Below are positions 36,698 through 48,794 of a stretch of DNA of 64,000 nucleotides, in pieces. The stretch comes from Anseranas semipalmata (taxonomy: Eukaryota > Chordata > Aves > Anseriformes > Anseranatidae), in the NCBI GenBank assembly GCA_013399115.1, contig VXAA01001233.1, positions 186,001 through 250,000 of the forward strand, given 5' to 3'. Below the pieces are notes generated by a model. It had not been told where the DNA came from and did no database searches. It worked only from the letters and a program-made list of their open reading frames with translations. How positions within the stretch are numbered: position 1 is the first letter of the stretch; every line of letters begins with the position of its first letter. A program made the translations under genes and the position numbers.

Positions 36698-38690
36698 CTG
36701 CCCTCCTTTGCCTCAAAGACCTGTGAGAAGAACAGTGGATGTGTTACTTGATTATTCCCTTTAGAAATCATTTTCTTACCAAAAATGCCAAAAACAGAAT
36801 AAAAACCTGCTTTTGCATGAAGATGAGAGGGACAAACGAGAGACAGGCTGAAAGTTATGGTACGTTGAGACAAGGATATTTCCATGTTCATAATGCAAAG
36901 TTTATTATTTCCTAGTATTTTAATTAAGGGGGATCAAAATTGCCACAGAAAAGGATTTTTTAAAGAAAAGTGAGGGCCTGTAAGCTAACTGCTGTTGTAC
37001 AGGCTCAGCCCCATGCATCACCCTCTCTAGGCAGTCTGGGGACCCGGTGTGCCTGCAGACCCCAGCGCCATTCGGGGATGCTCCGCAGCACCTCGCACAG
37101 TGTGACTCTGAATAAACTCAAGAAACAAGAAAACACAGACACTTTGGGTTTGTTTGCTAAAAATGCAGCATCGTATTCCAATGCATGAGAAGCCGGCAGA
37201 CACTTTCTGCCCAGATAAATTGCATTCAGTTACACATGGTGAAATCCCAAGCGAACCAGGATGCACGCCCTCAATGCGACTCCTGCTTTGCAGCACGCCA
37301 GGCTGGGACCTCATTTTCCTCTCTCTGTAATTACAGATAAATCCCCTTCTCAAAGGCTGCCAGACCCGCATTTGTTCCCATTTTTTAATCACCCTTCGGA
37401 CCTTCCCAAGCACCTCGGAGCCCTGCGGTGCCGAGCTGCGTGCCGGCAGGAGGAGGAGACCCCGGCGCTGGGGCCACGCTGAGCAGCCGCCTCGCTCCCT
37501 GACCCCTGGGTGCCCAAGGGCCTCGGCTGCACCTCGCGCCCCAAAGCCACCGCCGCAAGGGCGGCATGGACCCACGCACAGACAGCAGCAAAGGGAGCTG
37601 CCGGGAGCGGGAGCAATGCTGCGGAGGAGACCCAAGGTGCGAAGGCCCAGTTCAACGCCCACGATGCCAGTCACGCTTCCTGCACGTATCCATTGCATTT
37701 CCATCCTGCAGCTGCGACCACACATCCGTAACCCAGCCGCGCAAGCCCAGGTGCCATTGGCAGAAAAGTGCGGGGCTCGGTGCGCATTTTTCTGCACGAA
37801 GCAACGCCCCTGGCAGCCCTTCAGCTGCTCCCCGAGCACCCGCGAGAGCCGCTGGTGGAGCAGTGGCCTGCCCGCGGTCCCCGTGGGGCAGCAGGCAACA
37901 CATGGCTGGCACGGAGCTCAGCACCGCCATCGCAGCGCGCATCCTGGTGCGGTGCCACCCCACGAGGGCTCAGCGCGTCCCTCCTGCCCGGCACCAGCAG
38001 AGCGGCTCCGGCCACCGGGGATGCAGCATGGCGTCTGCAGGCTGCCCGGGCTCAGGAGCTCCTTACATTTCGGGCATTCGGGGCTCAGAGGCCAAATGCA
38101 GCCGAGCAGTGGGGAAGCGGACTTCTACGTGCATCTGCTGCCCGCTGAACGGGCCGGCAGCACCGGCCTTGAAGCAAAGCAAGAACAAGGCGAGAGGTGG
38201 AAGAGCCAAGAAAACTGCACCAGAGCCACAGAGTAAAAATAGAATGCTTCCCGTCTCCCCAGAAAAGCCTTTTAGAGCCAAGACAGAAATACTTCTGTTG
38301 GCTTTTTTCCTGCCGATGCTGTAATCAGGAGCATGCTGGGGTGAGCGACTGCTTTAGGCAGAGATGTTGTGAAAGGCACCGTCACTTCCATCGGCTGTTC
38401 TCACCGGGTGCAAAGAAGGGAATTTCCTGACAAGGGTCCCAGGAGGAGAGCAGCCCGGGCCGACAATCAGCTGCAAAACCTTACCGGGGCTGGCAGGGGC
38501 AGGAGCTGACAGAGCCCCCGGCCTGCTGGGACAAAAAGGACGTCCCACGCGGGAGCTCGTGGATGCGAGGTAGGTGTTACGGGGTCTGCTCAGGGAAGGA
38601 AGCCGCTTCCCAAAGTTACCAGCAAAATCCCTGACAAGCGTTACACATCAGCTGAGCTTCCCAGCTCTGCTGGCGGTACAACAGTGAGCC
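36698..38690. other. Unannotated stretch holding the longest open frames
   Basis: Bases about 36770-36970 are AT-rich, and 37400-38180 are GC-rich. The two longest open frames of the window overlap here antisense to each other: 270 codons on the - strand (37027-37839) and 252 on the + strand (37566-38324). Both are low-information, with Arg, Ser, Ala, Cys and Pro favoured and no recognisable domain. Mutually antisense open frames in GC-rich DNA are a composition effect, so neither is called. Confidence 0.5.
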
Positions 38691-40956
38691 TGGCCTCAGT
38701 AGTCATTCAGCATTAATGTTTCAGGACTACACGGATTTGGTAAAAAATTTGCCGTCAGGCTGTCACTTCCTCTCTTCTTGGAGTTTCTGAGAATAAAATC
38801 CTATTTGCTTATAAATTTGTGATGTGATGGAATTACAGAACAGGTCAGCTAGAGGGCTGGAAGATTCTGCCTAACACCTTTCCCCCCTGAAACCTGACTG
38901 CGTGCGTGAGCCTACGCCGCGCCGGCTCGTGCTGCTGGGCCAAGCGGAGGCAGAAACCACAGCGCAGCGCTCGGCCCCGACGGGGCACTGAGGCTGGGCA
39001 CAACGTCCAGGGAACGCCATCGTCGGAAATCATCATGTCACCGCATCGACGGAGCTGCTTGGGTTTTAATTTCCCCTAGAGGTGAAGTACAGACAGATTT
39101 TATACGTTCCTCATAAAACAGTCTTGCTGAACGTTAAGAACATGCCAAAGTAAGAAAATACAACAGCTTATGTTATTCTGAGAACTACATTTTCTAAGAG
39201 GTCAGAGCTAGATCCTAAATTTGTGCTAGGAATTACTTTAACTTGCAGTATTAAGATTAAATATAGACAGAATTTGCACATTGGAGTGAAACCAGACTGT
39301 GCATGCAAACGTGCTTTGCATGCACTGATTTTTATCTACTGTTGGGGAAAACAATACTTGCTGCCTAAATCTGTTGCAGAAAAAAGACCAGGCATGGATA
39401 ATTATTGCCAACAAGACAGAAGCCCACGTACTTTCATTTTTATAAACCTGTGGGGGAAATGAAAGCCTTTGGACAACCAGGAGAAATCTAAAATACAGGT
39501 GGCACTTCCCTCTGGCCCAAAGCTACAATCCCAACGCTCTCCCTTAGGATCAAGAGTCCGGGGCTCCCCCATGGCAGCAGCTCAGAAGCGTTTTGTGGCA
39601 GAGCATCGTCTCTGAAGGGCAGTAATCAAACAATTTCTGGACTTATTATCTGCATCCTTTTCAACACTCTTTACAAAAACCAGATGTCAATTTAGTTATG
39701 AGACAAGAACTACTACACTGGCACTAGGCAGAGAACAGGGAGCAATTCTGACATCCAAAAAGCGTCTGAATGAAGAACACTGTCTGAGAGCCATCATCCC
39801 CAGCTGTATGGTGCAGATGCAACATGTGGTTTACATCAGCTACTGAAAATGCTGGGAGATGATATGCTGAACACATTGCGTGCCAAACGAACGCTTTTCG
39901 CTCCGTACACGTGCAGTGCCGTGACCCCAGGCAGGACGGAGGCCAGTGGCCCCAGCGGCAGGACGGGCAGCGGGCTGGCATGGCGCAGGAGCAGGGCAGA
40001 AAACATCGGAATAAAGAGGGGCAGAGGAATAACTCATACAGAGAGCAGAGCTGTGTGTGAAACACGCGATGGGCCAGCATCGGGCATTTCATTCAAGAGA
40101 GGACACGAACAACTGGGAAAGCAGCTTGCGGTTAAGAACTGCATTTTACAGGCATCTTATTTGCTGTCTTTTGTTTCCAGACCTTTAGTAACAAACTGGC
40201 AGGTGAAAATCAATGCAGGTAAATATAAAATAGCACACGGCAGAAAGCTTCTGACAAGGAGCTGAAGCCACAGACTGGTGCCACCACCCGTGGGAAGGGC
40301 AGGACCAGGGATGGAGGGAGCAGGTCTGCCAGGGAGGAACCCGCAGGCGCACAACCTGTGGAGGACACCCTGTGCCCTCTTCGTACATTTATCACCAAGA
40401 TAAAGAACATAACGTCTCTGGCTTCTTTTCTTATCATTGCTTCAACTTGGCCAACGCGAGGCCAGCTTTGCCAAGCGAGACAACCGTCTTCACCGTTACT
40501 CATCCGGGCTGCCTGTTCTTCCCTTGACAGGTGCTGACAGAGGGCATCCCTGCACTGGAGCTGGACGGGACGACTGCACAGCTGCTCACACATTCGGCCT
40601 TCCTGAGCCAATCACAAGGTGTTTTAGCTGGAGCCTGTGCTGGTCTCCTCCTAAACCCCGAGCCTGACAGAGAGGTAAAGATGTGCTGTATGACTCCAAA
40701 CGACAACAGCTGCAGAATCGTCCCCCATGGCAGGGGCCATGGCCATCAGCACACTCAGAGGAGCAGTCAGGAAAAAAAAACAGAAAGCATTCAAATATTT
40801 AACTTTTGCACGTGGCATTCTTCCATTCAAAACTTTTTTTCTAATCATGAAATGAAAGATTTCACCAAAAAGTCAAGAGTTCCCTCCCTCTCCTTGCCAG
40901 GAGACTTCAACAGCGTTTTCCCATGGATAAAACAGAATGCTGTGAAGGTGGGAAAA
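38691..40956. other. Unannotated AT-leaning stretch
   Basis: AT-rich at 38700-38870 and 39060-39460, then mixed. A 242-codon + frame from 40531 runs into and through the minisatellite that follows; its second half is pure repeat translation, so it is not treated as a gene. No dispersed repeat is recognised. Confidence 0.5.
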
Positions 40957-41200
40957 GCTGTGCTGGGCTGTGCTGGGCCATGCTGTGCCATGCTGTGCCG
41001 GGCTGTGCTGTGCCGGGCTGTGCCATGCTGTGCCGGGCTGTGCTGTGCCATGCTGTGCCGGGCTGTGCCATGCTGTGCCGGGCTGTGCTGTGCCATGCTG
41101 TGCCGGGCTGTGCCGGGCTGTGCCGGGCTGTGCTGTGCCGGGCTGTGCCGGGCTGTGCCGTGCTGTGCCGGGCTGTGCTGCGCTGTGCCCTGCAGTGCCC
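40957..41200 (+). repeat. GC-rich minisatellite, ~10-base unit (GCTGTGCCGG / GCTGTGCCAT)
   Basis: About 244 bases consist of tandem variants built on the pentamer GCTGT alternating with GCTGG, GCCGG or GCCAT. Most units read GCTGTGCCGG or GCTGTGCCAT, and single GCTGT insertions shift the register. Variants are arranged in higher-order blocks, suggesting unequal exchange. Because the unit lacks stop codons, long frames are open on both strands here, giving repeats of Cys-Ala-Val-Pro-Gly type on + and His-Ser-Thr-Ala-Gln type on -. None of these is evidence for a protein. The array is likely length-variable. Confidence 0.97.
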
Positions 41201-42599
41201 GGACTTGGGGCAGCAGCCGCCATCCACTCTTCCCATCGCAGCCAGAGCACGGCTTCTAATATTTCAGATGCTGACAGAGACAGAGTCGCCTTGTCACTTC
41301 AGATTAACAAAGTCATCAGATCCATTTAGAATGCAATCAAGAACGTCTAATTTTAATTAGAGGTGGGATTGCCACAGTTAAACTAAACAAGATTACTTCT
41401 TTCTAGAGATACTTTTACTGAATTGAAACCTCAGCTGAGAACCCCCGTGCCCTCCAGCACCTCCGAGGCACGTTTCTGCTGTCCCCAAGTATGCCAGCAC
41501 TGATGTGCATTGGATTCTGTGAATATGCAACACTGACAGTTTTGTTACTGGGTGCGTTTTATGAGTTAGTCACCTGGAGAAAATACAGAAAGTACAGTGG
41601 AGCATATTGCACTCCCATGCGGTTATACTGCACCGATGAGCCTGCTGCTACCGTTGGCTTTTATTAAAAAGCTTCTGGACAAAAAGCTTTGCTTAAAGCT
41701 GCCTGTTACCTTCTTTTCTATGGCGCGGGAGGCATGGGGTGAGGGACCAAAATACCCTCAGGCACCAGGCTGTGCCTCAAAGCCTGGTTTTTCCATGCCC
41801 AGCTGAGCGGCACCGCCTCAGATGATGCTGTTGAAAGCTTTCACAGGTTGTGTACTGCAAAGAGAGAGTAAATAACGAAACAAAAAAGAAAACAAAGAAA
41901 ACATTTCTCTACAGGGGAAACGTGCTGCAGACCCTGCAGGGAGCAGCTGCAGCTGCCAGTGTTGCCCCCAGGTTTCCTCAATGTCACCAGCAAAGATTTT
42001 TGGTTTGTTTGCAGTAGTGAAAGAAACCTCCATCACCTATCGCAGGGAAAGAAAAAGGAATCAAACACGATAAGCACCCAGATTGCCAGGTGTGATGCTG
42101 CACCTGAGGACAACGCGGGGTAACAGCGTGCCATATTATTTTAAGCGGGACCGAAATGCATGCGATGCCACCAGGACGGCATGCTTCACGGCGCAAAGCT
42201 CAGGCTCCTGGGTGCGCTGCACAAAGACCGCACAGCCCGGCTAAATAACTCTCCTCAGCCGTGGAGGTTTCCTACCTCACTTCAGTGACAGCCAAAGTGC
42301 CCGGTAATACATGAACCACACGAGGAAGAGATTTTGCTGCAATTTGCCACAGGGCTAAGCCTGGGCAGAGCCAAGCCGAGTGCTGTCACGTCCCTGTGTT
42401 TCATCCAGCATCACTGCCAGCGTACACGGGGACCGGCTCGCGCCCACCCGTGAGGCTCAGGGGGCTCAGACCCCTGCGTGCCCAGCACAGCACCGGCACC
42501 GCTGGGCTTCCTCCTTCGCCAACAGCTTCAATCTCAAACTAATTTCCAGGTTCATTTCCCTCTTGCTGTTTCTTTTCTGATGCGAGAGGGGATCATTTA
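41201..42599. other. Unannotated mixed stretch
   Basis: The sequence after the minisatellite becomes AT-leaning by 41270-41420 and mixed afterwards. No gene, RNA or dispersed repeat was identified; open frames are short. Confidence 0.5.
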
Positions 42600-42790
42600 G
42601 GCATTGCTGTTACGTTATCACCTGCCCGAATTCTGGACTGCTACAGAGGAAGAACTTTTTGAGCAGTTCCTGCTAAAGCGGTATTCATTAATTTATAGTG
42701 TTATCATCTGGTGCACCGAGGAAGCAAGGTGATGGTTTTTTTGATTAATCGCAATAATTGAATTTCTCATCCCTACAGAAGGGTGAGCCA
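42600..42790. promoter_or_regulatory. AT-rich island with ATTAAT cores, candidate regulatory element
   Basis: A short AT-rich, non-repetitive island with ATTAATTTAT near 42686 and GATTAATCGCAATAATTG near 42743. GC-rich sequence lies on its right. Homeodomain-type cores cluster here, but regulatory function is inferred only from composition and motif density. Confidence 0.2.
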
Positions 42791-44761
42791 AAGGCACCGC
42801 CTCTGCGCCTGCCCAGCCCTCTGCAGGAGGCTCCTGCGCGCACCCAGCCTCACGCACCCCGCCGCGCACTGCTGCCCGGCCCCAGCTGCCTATGCAGGCT
42901 TTCCAAAGCACGTTCCTCGTCCCGTCACCACGCCGCTTTCACTACAGGGACGCTCATGCGCTCTGCTTGAAAGCCCCAGCTTCGTCAGCACGGAGTCAAA
43001 ATGCTCCGAACCGCCTGGAAGAGGAAACCCAAGGGGGAGCAGGGAGCATGCTGCGTAACATCGTGGTTGGGGTTGTTGAGAAAATTTAGATCTATATCAT
43101 AGGTTGGGTTAAAAATATCAACCATAAAGGCTGATAAAAATCTGGTGCTCCCCTCTGGTATGCTTCACTAGCTTTCTTCCCACGGCCTCTGGAGGAAGGA
43201 GGGAGGCGAAGCACCAGGGCCTGCTCCAGCAGGGGCCCACGGCACGGCGCAGGAAGCGGAGCAGCGGCCGGTAACACCCCGAGACTAAAAGCTGCCACAG
43301 AAACCTTTCCTGGCCTGCTGCAGGCCTGACTTCACCATCATTTTTCTTACCAGTAACCCAACAAACTGCAAAGCAAGCAGAAACTCAGAACATGGTTTAT
43401 TAGAAACACAGTCCTAAATAAGATTACGCAAGGGAATATTTTCTGAGCATTTGCACTCCGAGCCCTTCATTGAAAACCCGTACCCTCAGCAACCAGAAGG
43501 CACCCGAAGCCCGGCTGTAGCACATCTCAGCTTCGTGTCCCCCTGCCCCAGTGCCCACTGGCCCCCAGCCTGGCTCAGCATCTCACTGGGATAAGGCTCC
43601 TCCGCAGGGGGATAACTCTGTCCACAGCAGGACAGATGCCTTAAAAGGACCGGCAGCAAACACACCCTGACGCGGGAAGTGCTGCCAGTGCCTCTGCAGG
43701 AGGCTGGATCAGGCTCAGGCTGAGCGTCAGCACAGCAAAGCAGCGCCCGTGTCCTGGAGCGGGGAGGGAGAGCCAGCCTTGGGCCTGCTGGCTTCCCCAA
43801 AAAAGCGCCGAGAGCCTGCACTGCGGCTCGGCAGCACAAGCTCAGGCAGCCGGCCGTCACCAAACAACGTCCAGGAGCCGCGTGCCAGCCCCGTCCCCAG
43901 CCACCCCCTGCCCCAGAGCCCGCGGGTACTTAGGCAGGTAACTGCGAGGAAAAGAGAGAGTGCACACTCGCCAGAGCAGCTCTAAGGGCTCCTCTTCTCT
44001 GGGGTGCACGCTGTTCGTGTTTAAAGGATTCTCTCCAAAATTGTACTGAGCTCTTTTCATATGCTCTTTCTTTTGCCCATAAAACAGGACTATTTCTGGC
44101 CACCAGTACTGTGAGACAGCCAAGAGCATTAATCTAAATCACCACCATACCTTCCAAATGTGAGCCATCATAAATATTTTCTGTTTATTTATACACAATT
44201 ATTCATTCCTTTGACTTTGCAATGCAAAGCTCAGTCAACCTCTTCCCTCCTCTTCCCTGCAGCACCCAGATTTCGGCTGGCGGGAGGCAGCAACCACCAA
44301 GGCGGGGGGGCCACCAGGGAAAGCACTACTGCAACGGGCATAAATACTTGGTGGCAGCTAAATGTCCAAGTTAGGACACAGAACTAAGCCTTTTCCTTAA
44401 TTTTTTTTTCCCTCTAGGAAAGTGGAGCTTTTCCCTATGCCACCGAGGGAGTTCATCTGAAATGGCTCCTGGCAGCACGCAGCAGAAGCTGTTGTACACG
44501 TGCCTGGGTCCCCCTAGCTAACAGGGTTTCCTGCGGTGGCCGCTGGCACGGCGGGATGCTGCGGGACGCACGCAGCTCACCTGAAGCAAGCCCCGGCCGG
44601 GCAGCAGCGGGCCCCTGCGGCCCTCCTGCGAGGGCAGCCTGGTATAAGGCACACACAGCTCCCGGGGAAAACTCTGCTGGGAGCGATGGAGGAGAAATCA
44701 TAACAACAGGTTAACTGGGAAACAGCCCCGGATTTTGCATGAGTACATTCAATAATGGTTT
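42791..44761. other. Unannotated mixed stretch
   Basis: GC-rich at 42790-42910 and 43480-43960, AT-leaning at 43070-43130, 43330-43450 and 44010-44220. GC-rich again at 44270-44340 and 44510-44640. No recognisable gene, RNA or repeat family. Confidence 0.5.
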
Positions 44762-44772
44762 AAAAAAAAAAA
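44762..44772 (+). repeat. A11 homopolymer run
   Basis: A short adenine run within an AT-rich segment. Too short and isolated to indicate a retrocopy. Confidence 0.9.
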
Positions 44773-47700
44773 GATGATGAAATTGCAGATGTTATACAAA
44801 ATGTCACAGGTTTGTCACTCACTGGCAGCTTGTCCTCCCCCGGGCATCCGCGGATATTTTCATTCTCCCTCCTGGGACACCGGCAGCAGAACTGGAGCAG
44901 CCCCGGGCTGGCAGGGAGCAGCACTAAGGGCATAAGGACACCGCGCACCAACGGACACCGAAGCAGCAGCGGATTTTGGGACAGCATAAGACGAGCCGAG
45001 AGCCCGTACAGCATTGCACTGCCTCACCTGGAGAAGGGCACACGTCGGCCTTGCCTGGCATCGGTCATTACAGAAAGAGTAAAGGAGGCTGTACAAAACT
45101 GGGGAAAAAGGGAAACAAAATGGTAAAAAGAGTTTTCTTTGAACACCACATGCACTATTACCCAGGGACCTCACAGATACTTCTGGCGGCCGGCAGCCAG
45201 AAAGGTTTTCCTCCGAGCGCCCCGAGCTGCATTTCCCAAGCAGCAGCAGAGCCCCACAGCACCCCTGGGGCAGCTGCAAACCTGGGGGCTGGACGCCTTC
45301 CCCTCATTGTTTTCTTTTGTCTGACTTAATTAATAAAAAATAAATGATTTTTTTAAATTGAAATGAAAAGTCTCCATCGTGGCAAAGCATTGTAACACGC
45401 TATTTAATATTTAAATTTTAAGATCTTCAGGAGTAAATCTGGGTGATTAACTGCTAGAAAATGGGCCTACAGATATCCTCCTGGACACAGGTCTAACTGC
45501 TTCCTGGGTATCATCGCTTCTTCTCACAGGGAAAATCTGCTGCTTTTAGTTGCACAAAGACAAACACGGGCCCGAGTTTCCCTTGCTCCCTGCCATCAGT
45601 GCTGCCTGCGGCTGCTGTGCCACTGCGAACAGAGGCAGGACCGGCATCTGCAGGACGAACTCTGTGCTGGGCTCCTCCTGCATTTGCAATGCAATTGGCA
45701 TTTATGCTGGCTTCTAGCGTGGGTCTGGCTGGTGAAGAAGTATAAGTGTGAACAAGGTATCTTGATTTTTCATGGGCAGGTTAAAATGCAGGAAGCGAGA
45801 TGCTGGAAAAAACATGCTTTGCCTTGCAAAGCGGGCAGATTGGATGCGGAAATCACCAGCTGAATAATTACAGGACCCTGAGGTGTCACCTTTACTGTCA
45901 CTTCTTTGCTACAGCTTCAGTCAGGCGGTGGTTTGAATTTCATGGTATTTATGGATGTGAACTGGATTTTTCAAGTTTGCTGCTGAGAGGCTGGGCTCCG
46001 CCAGCTCCACGTGCCCGCCTGCTGCAGCTCAGGTTGGAGCTGTGGGGACAGGGCTGTGCCCAACAGGTCCCCAGGTGCCTGCTGCATTCACGCACAGCAG
46101 TCCCAGCCTCCTCTGCTGCAAACCATGCCATTCAAGTATCCCTTACAGGGATGCTCCGGCTCCCGCATGGCTCCTTGCTGGGTCCCTTCGAAGTGCAGCC
46201 CAGCTGCAGGTTTCATCGCTAATGCCTTCCAGCAAATCCCACCTCACCACCCCTGGGGCAGGGCTGGCCACCCGTCCCCGCCAGGCTCCTCCCGGTGCCC
46301 CACGCACAGCCACCACCCTGCTGTCCATCCTGTGGAGGCTGAGGATCCTTCCACCCAAAGGATCAAAGTCCCGTGCCACGCGACGCATTACTACTGCTGT
46401 GGCCGCTCCAAAAACATACAGCACCACGCCAGGGAATGCTACTGCTAGCTTTCCTCAAAGACAACCCGAGTAAACCACCTCCAGCCAGCCCTGGGCCAGG
46501 GCATTGGCATGGTGTAGACCTTCATATCCCAGCCTCACAGCTTGAAAATTGGAAGAATCAGTTAATCTGAAGCAAAGGGAGCGCTGCCGCCAAACCTGTG
46601 CATGGGTCCCAGCACCGCAGGGGCTTACAGGCAGCAAACAGCCAGGTGCTGGAGCGAGACTCGAGGAATCTGCATGAAACCCGACGCCAGCCCGGCACTA
46701 ATTACCATGCTCCATGCTTAAATCATCAGCTTTTCTCATTTGGCTTTCAGTGCAAAATTATTGTTATTTTAATAGGAACAGCAAGTACTCAGCACATTTC
46801 ATGCATAAATTCCAGCCTGTCCTCCACTGCAAGCAGCGCGGAAGCAGGAGGCCGGAGCACCCGCAGGAACGCCAGGGCCGCCCTGCAAAGCCACCGCAGG
46901 GGCAGTATCTTTGCACGCGGGCTTTGACCGTCGGTCGGTGCTCGGCCTGGCCAGGATTAAGGCGGGATGGAGGTGTCCTGTGAGCAGGACAGAGCCGCTC
47001 CAGCCTGCCCCGCGAGGAGCCAGCGTGAGCGGTTCTTTCTGTCCCCACAGCAGCCAGCGCTGTTTCACAACGGGCGATAAGCTTGCCTAATTAAAACAGT
47101 CCTTAATCTTCTCCAAAAGGTTAAAAATACTAGAATGCAGAATTTGGGCTTTTCATGAATAAACTGCATTTTTTTCCCCCAGCTCCTCAGACTGTCTCCA
47201 TAGTTACCAAGAGACTTGCTGGCTTGCCTCTGCCCGCTAATTGATTTTCAGGGAGAACTGGTTAATAAAGAAAAGCAGTCGCCCTCACTTGCAGGGCCGT
47301 TCCCCGCCGCAGCCTTTGCCGTTTGCTCCCAGGGAGCTGGGTCGGCAGCGATGGAGCTGCGATACGGTGTAAATCCTCTCCCGTATGTGCATCCAAGCGT
47401 GCCATGGCTTGAAGCGACAAAATAGATGTGTGCCCTTAGCTCGGGATGGCCCCTGCATTTTATAAGAGAATTGTGTCCCATATAATAAAAGTTGGATGGG
47501 CGCCACGTGCTCTTTCCATTAATCCAGCACGCTCGCCTCTCCGCGGCTAAATTGCGCTCCTGGAAAGCAGGCACCCGGGTGCCAAAGCACCTCCAGGAGA
47601 GCGGGGAGGGAGAAAGCGACTGCTCGCTCTGCTGCTTGCTGGGAGCTCAAGGACAGAAGGTACAGAGGGACAGCGACGCGTTCATCACTCTTTCATCAAG

Positions 47701-48170
47701 CGCAGGCTGGTTGGTGATGCCTCCGCTGTGCACGGAGCAATGTTCCGCACTGGGTGGTCACTGTCACACCCTGTGTGCGTCAGGGCCTCGGGGGGTGCCC
47801 TCTCCAGCCACCTGTTACACGTGACAAGGGATTGCTTCGAAATCCCAATATTTTGTAGCTCTTTGATCCTGCATTCACATGCTGGACTGCGCTCCCCAGC
47901 TCCTCATTATTTTTACATGGCAGCTTCTTCACTACCACAGGTTACAACGCTTGAGACAAATTTTCATCTGTATTTCAACATGCAGTCCATGTACATCTTA
48001 CATGGAAATGCAAAGAAAAATTTTGATGAGGAGTACCTCATGATAAGGTGCAGGTTTTGTCCCCTCAACACAAACAAGCCGAGATTTAAATCTAGCCGGG
48101 TCCCTAGGGCAAGGGAGAGGTGTAAAAGCAGAAGTCAAGTTTATAAAGAGCAAAAGAATCGAGCTTTTCT
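44773..48170. other. Unannotated stretch with several AT-rich islands
   Basis: AT-rich islands occur at about 45310-45450, 46690-46810 and 47080-47200, separated by GC-rich patches such as 45970-46340 and 46820-47040. None is a recognisable repeat. Open frames up to 156 codons show no domain. Confidence 0.5.
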
Positions 48171-48794
48171 GTGCCAAAGGGTCTCAGCTGTAACCTGAGG
48201 CTCTTCCCATCATGCCTACCTGCGTCCGACAGCAGAACCAGACTTCTCTGCCCCAAAGCGGCTCCAGTGGCTGTCAGTAGGAATGACAACAAGCAAGAGC
48301 CTCCCGCTGTGGATGGGACGCTGAAAACAGCGCAATTCTGCATGCAGCTCTTGCTCCTGACAGCTCTCTCCTTAGATTTGTTTTTCCTGCTGCATCCTTG
48401 GTGTTTTGGCTACGCGGAGCATGGGGAACCATGCCCTTTCCATGGAGGAAGCGATAAGGACCTGAAAGCCCTCTGCAGACAGAAAGCACCTTGCATGCAC
48501 ACACCCATGCACCTGCTAAACAAGCAACAGCTCTTTATCTCACGCATTACACTGCTTCGTTTTATTCTGTTGACAGATTCTTTTCCCAGCTTAAAACAGG
48601 AGTGCTGGAGAGAACAGCCTGTCCTAGGCGAACAGTGCTGCCACCAAAGGCATCGAGAGCGTGCGTGCGTTCGTGTGTGCAAGGTGAAAGCCCACGTGTT
48701 CCTGACTATTAATAAAATATTGTTTGTTAAAGCAAGGGAAAATACAAAGTTACCTTTGGTTTCCTTTCCAGATTGCTTTAGTGTTACTGGGTAA
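48171..48794 (+). other. 207-codon open frame, unrecognised
   Basis: This frame is long for a stretch that is not strongly GC-rich. An internal Met (48342) is followed by a strongly hydrophobic run, LLLLTALSLDLFFLL, resembling a signal peptide or membrane segment. The rest is rich in Cys, His and Lys without a recognised motif. The opposite strand is also open for 164 codons (48410-48904). I see no splice sites or promoter around it. Probably chance, but unusual enough to record. Confidence 0.1.

Noticed and set aside
37027..38324. Longest open frames (270 codons on -, 252 codons on +) as genes
   Set aside because: They overlap antisense in GC-rich DNA, have low-complexity composition, no recognisable domain, no splice or promoter context, and several other frames are open as well.
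41105..41160. Canonical G-quadruplex in the minisatellite
   Set aside because: Only three GGG tracts occur with 7-base loops before the spacing widens to 12, so the four-tract rule is not met.
40531..41360. Cys/Ala/Pro/Gly repeat proteins on both strands across 40531-41360
   Set aside because: These are translations of the minisatellite, whose unit has no stop codon; the openness is a property of the repeat.
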